Assembly (NCBI RefSeq): GCF_017743935.1
Contig: NZ_JAGHRE010000020.1
Span: 1 to 43,661, forward strand
DNA: 43,661 nucleotides
Source of the DNA: Tropicibacter sp. R16_0
GTDB taxonomy: Bacteria > Pseudomonadota > Alphaproteobacteria > Rhodobacterales > Rhodobacteraceae
Direction of reading: 5' to 3'
In this document: piece by piece, positions 17,988 through 25,531 of the stretch
Layout: each line of letters opens with the position of its first letter
Numbering within the stretch: the first letter of the stretch is position 1
Made by a program: the position numbers and the translations under genes
Notes under the pieces: generated by a model
What the model was told of the DNA's origin: nothing
What the model saw: only the letters and a program-made list of their open reading frames with translations
The model's database searches: none

Positions 17988-20900
17988 TCGTTCATTGCCT
18001 TTTCAGTTTGCGCTGCGGTTTCAGGCGCATCCTCGCCCAGACCATACACGGCAGGGTCGGCACCGTACATCCTGATGATATCCGCCAACATCCCCTCGCA
18101 TTCCGCGCGCTGTTCATCCTCTACGAGTTCCAATTTTTTCAAATACCACTCCCGGATGAAAAAATCCAACTGAGCATCGATGAAAGTTTCCAGAATTCCA
18201 TGGGTCTTCAGCGCCTTGACCTGCGCCTTCTCCATGATCACTTTTTTCTTGAAGTATTCCGGATCCACCGCGTTGGTCACGGATCCCTCACGTTCCGCGT
18301 AATAGATCAGATGCGCACCGCCGGTGAAGGCGCCAACCCCGGCAAAAGCCACCAGCTCCCAGCCGAACAACGTGTCCTGACCGGCTGCCTTTTCAACAAA
18401 ACCCAGCTTGTTGTCTTCGAACAGGCGGCGGTGCATGACCGCGCATTGGGTCGAGATCACCGGGAATTTGTTGCGCCCGAAGAAATGCGCATTCAGATCG
18501 TCCACCTTGGAAATCCGCTTGTCGGTATGACGCCCGATTGGCTTGGTGGTTTCATTCACCTTGACCTGATAGCCGCTGACAAAGCCCAGCTTGTCATCGG
18601 TTGCATGGACTTCGTCGAACAGCTCGACCAGGTGATCGTACCCCCCCGAAGAGATCTCGTTGTCGGGGTCCAGGAACGTGATCAGGTCGGCCTTGGCCAT
18701 CCGCAGCCCCTTGTTGCGGGGGCGCGAGGCGCTGCCGCTGCCGCCGCGCTTGTAGCGGTACAGGACAATGTTGCTGTGGCGCTTGGCCAGCTCTTCGATG
18801 ATATCGATGGTCTCGTCTTCTGTTGATCCATCATCCACCAGCAGGATTTCCATTTCAGGCCACAACGCATTGCGCTGCAGGCTGGGAATACATTTGGTCA
18901 GCAGGAAGCGGCCGTTGTTGTACACCGGTACGATCACCGACAGGCGCGGGCTGACCAGGGCGTCCTGAACCTGAGCCTCGCAATAACGGCGATAGTTGAG
19001 CTGGAACGGATCCACACAATAGCCGTTTTCAATCACGGTCGGACCGGTCATGGCCAGAACGTCCTGGCCGGTGAAATCCTGCACCGAGAAAACGGTGCGC
19101 CAGTTTGCCGGCATCACATTGGTGTACTCATGCGATTTACCCGCAACCAGCTCATCCCCATCGAACCACGCATCCTTGGTGACATAGGCGCAATCGGTGT
19201 ATTTGAAGCCGTTCACCATATCTTCCAGGTAATGCGCCTCGTAATCCTGGTCTTCGGCAAAGACCGTCACATAGCCGATGCCATGTTCGCGCTGGAATTG
19301 CTCCCACTGCTCACCCTCGGGCACGTCATTGCGCGCCAGCATCACCTTGTTCTCATAGCTTTGCGAATTGAAACAGGCCGCACCGGTTCCGGTTTCGGTC
19401 TCGCTGATCACCAGCACACCGGTTGGCCGCGGGTTGTGAGCCTCAAGCCCAAGGTTCTCCAGCAGAGTTCCGATCACGTCAAAGCTGGTACGCCCCGACA
19501 TGATGTTGCGGACACAGGCCATGTTCGTGCTCTGCTCATCCAGGGTTTCCGGCTGGGCAAAATAGCTCGACATGTCCTCGGGGTGGGGCACGATGCGCAC
19601 TTCGGGGAACTTGTTGAACACCGACTTGGCATAGTTGGAAAGCAGAGCCCGCCCCTGTGCCTGCAGCTCATAGACGCGCATTGCGCACATCGTCGGGCTG
19701 CCCTTGATCGAATTGAAGTTCAAGTTGTAGCGGAAGAGCTTGTGCACGCGTTGCAGCAGGCCGTGCTCCAGCGGTGGCAGAATGCCCCCGCGATAAGCTT
19801 CCGGGAACTGGAAATCGCCTGCGCCATAATTGCGATCTGCAATCATCAGCGTGCCGTCGTGATCCTGGATGGAATCGAACATGGTGCGCATGTCCTGGCA
19901 ACGCTCGGCATAGCGCTCCGGATAAGAGCCCGCAAAGAACGCCGAGTTCAGTGCCGGACGCATGCTGGCAATCGGGTTGTTCAGGATCGGATTGGCACCG
20001 TATTCGCCATAGAACACCCGCTCATGCCCACATTCGACCTTGTAGCTTTCGATCATGTCCGCGTCCGAGGTCAGCACCACATCGAACTGGGTCGCGATCG
20101 GCAGGAAATACTCAAAGTTGCTGGGGTCTTCGATCGACTGGAACACGGTGGGGATATTGCGGTCCTTGCAATGCGCCAGGATATTGGTCATCGCGTTCAT
20201 CGGACCTTCGCGGAACTTGACGCCGCGCCATTCGTCATTGCTGATGCCTTTCCAGCAGGTGACGTAGATGAACAGATCGAAATCGGTTTTTGCCAGCTCT
20301 TCCTGATGGTTGGTCGGCGTCAGGTAGGTGACCGTCTCGAAGGTGTCCTTGTAGAAATTGTACATGTAGATGTCGGTGACGACGGCAACCTTGTAGGGGT
20401 ATTTGTCGTAATAACGGCTGCCGTTGCTGACCGGCAGGTTTTCGGCCATCTGGCACAGAGCATCATGAGAGAACGCAGTCTTGCGGGTGTTGCCGTCGGT
20501 TTCTTCCTTGGCCTTGGTTTCCCAGCCAACCGCACGGCGGCGCCATTTGTAGGCATCCTTGGACGCGCGTTCCAAATCCACCGACAGTTCCTCGATTTTG
20601 GAATTGGCCGTCGCCAGCGCCGCCTGGTTTGCTGCGTTCCCAGCCCCACTTTCCAGTTTCGTGATCGTGCGATTGATTTCGTTCTGGACCGACATGATCA
20701 GCCCCTGAATACGCTGACTTTCGCTCAGATCAGGTTGGTTCACGGGCGTCGGCGCCGGTTGTGCCGGTTGCGCGGCTGGTGCCGGTTGTGCGGCTTGTGC
20801 CGGGGCGGGAACGGCTTGCCCCGTGGGGCGGCACCGCAGCTTGGACAGGGACAGGGATCCGACACCCTCAAGGCGCAGCGCGAAAATCACGAAATACGTC

Positions 20901-21271
20901 CCCTGAGACGGTGTATATGTGTCGAAGGAATTTATCGGGAAATTCTGGGTGCCGATGCGTTCACGAGCCGCATCATATTCCAGCAGACGCAGCGATGCCT
21001 TCAGATCGCCGGTCATGGTGCTGATCGTCATCAGGGACAGGGTCGTCCCCGCATCAATCGCCAGGCCGGATTCCGGCTTGAGCTGGTTGAATTCCGACGT
21101 GCGGCAACCGCTCAGAATATAGCTCTGTTTGGCATCTTTCTTGGTCAGGGTGACGGAGTTTTTCGACTTGTCCAGCTGGACCTTCAATCCCCTCATCGAC
21201 GAGGCCATCCAAGGCACTCCGGTCAGCATATCACCTTCGGGCTCAATGAATTCAATAATATCATTGGTCAT
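17984..21271 (-). CDS. Large two-domain glycosyltransferase (CgeB/GT1-like plus GT2)
   Basis: A 1,095-residue protein. I choose ATG 21271 (MTNDIIEFIEPEG) because TAGGAAT precedes it at good spacing; a longer start at 21304 lacks this. Order of parts: an N-terminal beta-rich domain (about 1-160); a proline/alanine/glutamine-rich linker (about 165-190); a coiled coil (about 190-250); and a CgeB/GT-B-like domain (about 290-570; YKVAVVTDIYMY, IPTVFQSIEDPSNFEYFL, MRVYELQAQGRALLSNYAKS). After a middle region comes a GT2 domain (about 775-990; PRLSVIVPVYNNGRF, EILLVDDGSTEDET, ITFLDPDNEIS). It probably assembles two linkages of the exported glycan. First gene of the minus-strand run, coupled by overlap to the pyruvyl transferase. 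Substrates are unknown. Confidence 0.85.
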   Translation of the reverse strand: MTNDIIEFIEPEGDMLTGVPWMASSMRGLKVQLDKSKNSVTLTKKDAKQSYILSGCRTSEFNQLKPESGLAIDAGTTLSLMTISTMTGDLKASLRLLEYDAARERIGTQNFPINSFDTYTPSQGTYFVIFALRLEGVGSLSLSKLRCRPTGQAVPAPAQAAQPAPAAQPAQPAPTPVNQPDLSESQRIQGLIMSVQNEINRTITKLESGAGNAANQAALATANSKIEELSVDLERASKDAYKWRRRAVGWETKAKEETDGNTRKTAFSHDALCQMAENLPVSNGSRYYDKYPYKVAVVTDIYMYNFYKDTFETVTYLTPTNHQEELAKTDFDLFIYVTCWKGISNDEWRGVKFREGPMNAMTNILAHCKDRNIPTVFQSIEDPSNFEYFLPIATQFDVVLTSDADMIESYKVECGHERVFYGEYGANPILNNPIASMRPALNSAFFAGSYPERYAERCQDMRTMFDSIQDHDGTLMIADRNYGAGDFQFPEAYRGGILPPLEHGLLQRVHKLFRYNLNFNSIKGSPTMCAMRVYELQAQGRALLSNYAKSVFNKFPEVRIVPHPEDMSSYFAQPETLDEQSTNMACVRNIMSGRTSFDVIGTLLENLGLEAHNPRPTGVLVISETETGTGAACFNSQSYENKVMLARNDVPEGEQWEQFQREHGIGYVTVFAEDQDYEAHYLEDMVNGFKYTDCAYVTKDAWFDGDELVAGKSHEYTNVMPANWRTVFSVQDFTGQDVLAMTGPTVIENGYCVDPFQLNYRRYCEAQVQDALVSPRLSVIVPVYNNGRFLLTKCIPSLQRNALWPEMEILLVDDGSTEDETIDIIEELAKRHSNIVLYRYKRGGSGSASRPRNKGLRMAKADLITFLDPDNEISSGGYDHLVELFDEVHATDDKLGFVSGYQVKVNETTKPIGRHTDKRISKVDDLNAHFFGRNKFPVISTQCAVMHRRLFEDNKLGFVEKAAGQDTLFGWELVAFAGVGAFTGGAHLIYYAEREGSVTNAVDPEYFKKKVIMEKAQVKALKTHGILETFIDAQLDFFIREWYLKKLELVEDEQRAECEGMLADIIRMYGADPAVYGLGEDAPETAAQTEKAMNE

Positions 21272-21527
21272 GCATATATTCCTAAAATTCCAATTCATGC
21301 CCATTCAAAACGGTGTCATGACAAAGGCATGTCACCCACACCGGGTCTCACGGAGGCGTGTCTAACACGGTGTTCTTCACACCAAAAGCCTCAAGTTCGC
21401 ACCAGCCGCCCCGGGTAGCGGTGCACGTCCCGCAAACGTCCCGGGGTCCGGGACATGTGCCTTGCAGCTCCCGGACGGGTGATGCGCATTCGGTATCGGT
21501 CTTGCGAGATGTGAGAGCTGTTCCAGG
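21272..21527. other. Non-coding gap between kpsT and the glycan run, with a GC-rich inverted repeat
   Basis: No convincing gene is present. The part next to 21271 should hold the promoter of the minus-strand glycan run. GTCCCGG (21438-21444) and CCGGGAC (21448-21454) form a 7-bp stem with a 3-nt loop and could stall transcription from kpsT, but no T run follows on the minus strand. A GTGT-CTA-ACAC palindrome lies at 21358-21368. Confidence 0.45.
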
Positions 21528-22199
21528 CTATTCTGGCGGGGAACGGTACTTCAAATTGTTCTCATGCAGGCGAATGGCCTTTTCCACCTGTGTGTAGAAG
21601 CTCAGTTCGCCCCCCTCCAGCACGGCGCCCGAATAGCAGATCTTACGCACATCCGCCATGCTGTGCGAGACAAACAACGCGCCGCTGTCCTTGAGCCGAT
21701 CGAGGAGCATATCCTCGCATTTTCGCTTGAAGGCGGCATCGCCCACGGCGGTCACCTCGTCGATCAGATAGGTGTCGAACTTGATCCCCATCGAGCAGGA
21801 AAACCCCAATCGCGACCGCATCCCCGACGAATAGCTGCGCACCGGCTCGAAGAAATGCTTTCCCAATTCGGAAAAGTCCTGCACGAAATCCAGCAACTCG
21901 TTGGTGTCCACACCATAGACCCGCGCCAGGAACCTGGCATTTTGCGCCCCGCTCAGATCCCGGTGAAAACTGCCTGCAAAGCCCACCGGCCAGGACACGC
22001 TGCCGCTGGTCACGATGCGTCCGGAATCCGGCTTGAGCGTGCCGGCCAACATCTGCATGAGCGTCGATTTCCCGGACCCGTTGCGGCCCAGCAAACCAAC
22101 CGCCCGTCCTTTGGGTATTTCAAAGGATACATTGTTGGCCACCACCTTGTATCCCCTGCCGACCCGAAAGGATTTGCAGACATTTTCCAGCCGGATCAT
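21528..22199 (-). CDS. kpsT: Capsule polysaccharide ABC transporter, ATP-binding protein
   Basis: A 223-residue ATPase, the typical short KpsT/BexA/CtrD length. The Walker A motif GRNGSGKST lies at residues 38-46, the ABC signature in [11 protein letters not shown] near residue 137, Walker B in [11 protein letters not shown], and the switch histidine in FVSHSM. It powers export of a complete polysaccharide through KpsM in the inner membrane. It is preceded by kpsE, and an AGGAAG ribosome-binding site precedes its ATG. Its membrane partner kpsM is divergent at 23481. Confidence 0.93.
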   Translation of the reverse strand: MIRLENVCKSFRVGRGYKVVANNVSFEIPKGRAVGLLGRNGSGKSTLMQMLAGTLKPDSGRIVTSGSVSWPVGFAGSFHRDLSGAQNARFLARVYGVDTNELLDFVQDFSELGKHFFEPVRSYSSGMRSRLGFSCSMGIKFDTYLIDEVTAVGDAAFKRKCEDMLLDRLKDSGALFVSHSMADVRKICYSGAVLEGGELSFYTQVEKAIRLHENNLKYRSPPE

Positions 22200-22202
22200 G
22201 GA

Positions 22203-23372
22203 TCACTTCCTGTCCTTGAGGCTGTAGATCACCAACATCAGAATGGACCAGCTGCCAAACAGGATGAGCGACAGAACCGCCAGCAGGATTTCGCGCTGCG
22301 GATATTCCGGCGTCTCGGCCAGGGTCGGGTGCAGATAGGCCGCCAGATACCGGCTTTGCCGCCGCGCTTCGGCCACCGCCGTGTCATACGCGGACAAGGC
22401 CGAAATATAAGCCTGTTCGGCAAATTTCAGATCCACGGACAGGACTTCGAACTGGCCCACCAGATCGGCAAAGACCTTGACGTCATCATCGCCTGACACG
22501 CCCAGCTTGCGCCGCTCCTGGTCGATCCGTTTCTGGATCACCAACGTTTCGCGGCGGGTCTGTTCGATACGCGGGTCATTGGGGCGTACGGTTTGCGTCA
22601 GGATATCCAGCTCGATCAATGTTTCCGCCAGCTTCAACTGCAGCGAACTGAGCAAGCCCATCTGCCCCTGGATATCCGCGCCGGGGTCGACGATCTGGGT
22701 TTCATTGCGAAACAGGGTCATCGCCTGGCGGGCGTCTTTCAGGCGCTGGATCGCCTGATCCAGCTCTTCACGGGCGTAGCGGGTCACATCCGTCCGCGCC
22801 ACGGTGGACAGTTCGTTGATCATCGCACTGGAGCGTTCCAACAGGTCCTGTGCGATCCGCCGCGCATCCTGGGGGTCAAAGGCGCGGACCTCGACCTCGA
22901 TCAATCCGGTGCCGGGGTCATAGATCACCCGCACCATGTCTTCCCAATAGTCCAGCAGATCCTCAAGCGAGCTGTCGGGCGCAAGCGTGAAGTAGGGATC
23001 ATCGGTCGGCTTCCCCCAGATCGCGTGCAGATCCAGTGCCGCATCCACGGCCTCCACCAGTTCCTGGCTCTGGATGAACTTGTAGAGGATATCGGTATCC
23101 GTCGATGACGATCCCGAGACATTGGTCAAACTGCCCAGGAATTCAAAAGCGGACCCGGTTTCCTCGCTGCGCACGGAAAACCCGACCCGCGAGGCATATT
23201 GATCGGCCGCACGGGTATAGAGATACACACCAGCCAGCACGGTGGGCACGATTACACAGACCACAAAGGTGATGATCAGCATCCAGTGCCGGGGGCGCAT
23301 GAACGCAGGGCGGACCGGGGGGGGAACGCTGTAGGCGGAGGGTAATTCAGACGGGGTCTCGGCCACAGTCAA
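22203..23372 (-). CDS. kpsE: Capsule export inner-membrane/periplasmic adaptor, KpsE/BexC/CtrB family
   Basis: A 389-residue protein of the polysaccharide co-polymerase type. A first membrane segment lies at about residues 31-52 (WMLIITFVVCVIVPTVLAGV). A long periplasmic region follows, with helical coiled-coil character around residues 200-330 (for example EELDQAIQRLKDARQAM), and a second membrane segment lies at the C-terminus (about 362-384; LLAVLSLILFGSWSILMLV). It links the KpsM/KpsT transporter to an outer-membrane channel that is not in this window. The start given is TTG 23372; GTG at 23366 is an alternative. The gene ends 3 bp before kpsT. Confidence 0.9.
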   Translation of the reverse strand: MTVAETPSELPSAYSVPPPVRPAFMRPRHWMLIITFVVCVIVPTVLAGVYLYTRAADQYASRVGFSVRSEETGSAFEFLGSLTNVSGSSSTDTDILYKFIQSQELVEAVDAALDLHAIWGKPTDDPYFTLAPDSSLEDLLDYWEDMVRVIYDPGTGLIEVEVRAFDPQDARRIAQDLLERSSAMINELSTVARTDVTRYAREELDQAIQRLKDARQAMTLFRNETQIVDPGADIQGQMGLLSSLQLKLAETLIELDILTQTVRPNDPRIEQTRRETLVIQKRIDQERRKLGVSGDDDVKVFADLVGQFEVLSVDLKFAEQAYISALSAYDTAVAEARRQSRYLAAYLHPTLAETPEYPQREILLAVLSLILFGSWSILMLVIYSLKDRK

Positions 23373-23480
23373 TCCATTCTTTTCAATATCTGCACAAGTC
23401 TTTACCCTAACTCCCGGACCGAGGCCAACTCAATTCATCACCCTTCTTTGAGCCATATATCACAAAGGATTGCGCGCCAG
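23373..23480. promoter_or_regulatory. Divergent promoter region between kpsE and kpsM
   Basis: About 108 bp separate the divergent starts, so both export transcription units must start here. The region is more AT-rich than its surroundings. I do not see a confident -35/-10 pair. Confidence 0.5.
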
Positions 23481-24278
23481 ATGACATCTCCGACAGCGCC
23501 CCGCCCAGGTCGGCGACGCTTCAAGACCTTTCGTGCCGTCTCGGCCCTGACCCTGCGGGAAATGGAAAGCACCTATGGCCAATCGCCCGGGGGCTATCTG
23601 TGGACCATCCTGGAACCGGCGGCCGGGATCGCCCTGCTGAGCGTCGTGTTCAGCCTGGTGTTGCGCAGCCCGGCCCTGGGGACAAACTTTGCCTATTTCT
23701 TTGCCACCGGCATCCTGCCGTTCATGCTTTATACCGGGGTCAGCGCAAAGATGGCCCAATCGATCCAGTATTCCCGACCGCTGTTGGCCTATCCGGCGCT
23801 GACCTTTACTGATGCGCTGCTGGCCCGCTTTCTACTCAATTCGGTGACACAGCTGTTGGTCATGCTGCTGGTGATCGTGGGAATCATCCTTGTCTACAAC
23901 TTGCGCCCGATCATCGACTGGCCAAGCCTGTTCCTAGGTCTGGCCATGTTGCTGGCGCTGACTGCCTCTGTCGGGGTGATGAATTGCTATCTGACGTCCC
24001 GCTTTCCAATCTGGGGCCAGATCTGGGCCGTTCTGAACCGGCCCATGTTCATTCTGTCCGGCATCCTGTTCATTCCCGAAAACGTTCCGGCCCGGTTTCG
24101 GGACTGGTTCATGCTGAACCCGGTGGCTCATATCACCAGCCAGATCCGCAAAGGGTTCTTCATCACCTATGATGCGGTCTACGTTCAGCCGGTCTATGTC
24201 TTCGTGATATCCTGCGTGCTGGGTATTTTCGGGATGCTGTTCCTGCTGAAAAACTATCAGTTCATTCTACAGCGATGA
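23481..24278 (+). CDS. kpsM: Capsule polysaccharide ABC transporter, permease
   Basis: A 265-residue ABC-2-type permease with about six hydrophobic segments (for example IALLSVVFSLVL, LLVMLLVIVGIILVY, LFLGLAMLLALTASVGVM, VYVFVISCVLGIFGMLFLL) and the family-typical GGYLWTILEPAAGIALLS near the start. It forms the membrane channel for the polysaccharide with KpsT. I choose ATG 23481 because AAAGGA lies about 11 nt upstream; the longer TTG start at 23448 lacks a ribosome-binding site. The stop overlaps the ATG of the RgpF-like gene, which ties export to glycan assembly. Confidence 0.92.
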   Translation: MTSPTAPRPGRRRFKTFRAVSALTLREMESTYGQSPGGYLWTILEPAAGIALLSVVFSLVLRSPALGTNFAYFFATGILPFMLYTGVSAKMAQSIQYSRPLLAYPALTFTDALLARFLLNSVTQLLVMLLVIVGIILVYNLRPIIDWPSLFLGLAMLLALTASVGVMNCYLTSRFPIWGQIWAVLNRPMFILSGILFIPENVPARFRDWFMLNPVAHITSQIRKGFFITYDAVYVQPVYVFVISCVLGIFGMLFLLKNYQFILQR

Positions 24279-25408
24279 TGTCACGACTGCTGCACCAGAT
24301 CCGCGTTGTCCTGCGCTTTCTGACGCCAAACACACAGACCCGGCGCCATGTCCGGCTGCTGAAGGAAAGCGGCCTGTTTGATCGCGGCTTCTATATCCGC
24401 TCCAACCCCCGGCTGCGCAGACTGTTCCGCCTGGCACCGGAAAGACATTATGCTCTTTTCGGCGAACCCGCGGGCCTGTGCCCGAACCCGTCATTTTCCC
24501 CCCGGGCCTATCTCTACAACAATCCGGATCTGCAGGGCGGCGCCGCGCGTCACCCGTTTCTGCATTACATTGAATGCGGACAGCACGAGGCCCGCACCGT
24601 GTTGGATACGGGAACGGTGGACGATCTTCCCTTGCCGGTGATCCACCCCCCATCCGTGCACCCGGCCCCCCCGGCGCCGGTGGCCGTGGCGCTGCATCTT
24701 TATTATCACGACATGTGGCCCGAATTTGCCGCAGCGCTCGAGCAGCAGAGCTTTGCCTTCGATCTCTATGTCACGGCAACCGGGCCCGAAACCGAGGTCG
24801 CACCCCTGCGCGCGCAGGTTCAAGCCCGCTTTCCCCAGGCCAGCGTCTGGGCCATGCCCAATCATGGGCGCGATATCTTTCCTTTTCTTCACCTCTTGTC
24901 GGCCGGCCTTTTTGCCCCCTACCGGGCCGTCTGCAAGCTGCACAGCAAGAAATCACCCCACCGCGCGGACGGCGCGGCTTGGCGGCAGAACCTGGTTGCC
25001 GGCGTGCTTGGCCCGCCTGACCGGACACAGGCTCGGTTGGATGCCTTTCTGAACGATCCGCAGGCCGGGATCTGGGTTGCGGATGGCCAGCATTATCACG
25101 GAGAGGACTGGTGGGGCTGCAATCGCGACCTGACCCGGGACATCCTGGCCCGCGCGGGGCTTGACCCGGCCACCGCGCCATTGAGTTTTCCGGCCGGGGC
25201 GATCTATTGGGTGAAACCCGCTGTTCTGGCCCAGCTTGCCTCCCTGCGCCTGACGGCATCCGATTTCGAGCCCGAGCAGGCCCTGGTCGATGGCACCACC
25301 GCCCATGCGGTCGAGCGCACCCTTGGCTATCTGAGCCGGGCGGCCCAGATGGACATTCGCGAAAGCCATGACCTGGATGCCCCACATGTGGAGCGCAGCC
25401 CCATTTGA
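24275..25408 (+). CDS. RgpF-like (rhamnan synthesis protein F family) glycosyltransferase
   Basis: A 377-residue protein. The C-terminal two thirds match the RgpF family (PF05045): VALHLYYHDMWPEF, YVTATGPE, PNHGRDIFPFLHLL, VCKLHSKKSPHR and FPAGAIYWVKPAVL. The family is linked to rhamnan and related cell-surface glycan assembly. The N-terminal 110 residues carry a diverged double copy of the WY..YPD-HY module shared with the proteins at 25532 and 28536 (LFDRGFYIRSNPRL, AYLYNNPDL, FLHYIECGQHEAR). It is coupled to kpsM by an ATGA overlap and converges on the gene ending at 25532. Donor sugar is unknown. Confidence 0.85.
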   Translation: MMSRLLHQIRVVLRFLTPNTQTRRHVRLLKESGLFDRGFYIRSNPRLRRLFRLAPERHYALFGEPAGLCPNPSFSPRAYLYNNPDLQGGAARHPFLHYIECGQHEARTVLDTGTVDDLPLPVIHPPSVHPAPPAPVAVALHLYYHDMWPEFAAALEQQSFAFDLYVTATGPETEVAPLRAQVQARFPQASVWAMPNHGRDIFPFLHLLSAGLFAPYRAVCKLHSKKSPHRADGAAWRQNLVAGVLGPPDRTQARLDAFLNDPQAGIWVADGQHYHGEDWWGCNRDLTRDILARAGLDPATAPLSFPAGAIYWVKPAVLAQLASLRLTASDFEPEQALVDGTTAHAVERTLGYLSRAAQMDIRESHDLDAPHVERSPI

Positions 25409-25531
25409 GCGCGCGCGCCTCCCCTCGAGAAGATCGATGCATTGCGCCATCATGACTGTCGTGGGTCACGGTTTTGTCGAAGGTCTTTCGGCACGGCCAA
25501 CCGAGTGTGCTGATGGGCGTGCTGTCCCCGA

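Noticed and set aside
19130-21418. A 762-residue plus-strand open frame opposite the large glycosyltransferase.
   Set aside because: It is the antisense of a gene with clear GT motifs, has shadow-type composition (His/Arg/Gln-rich) and no family motifs.
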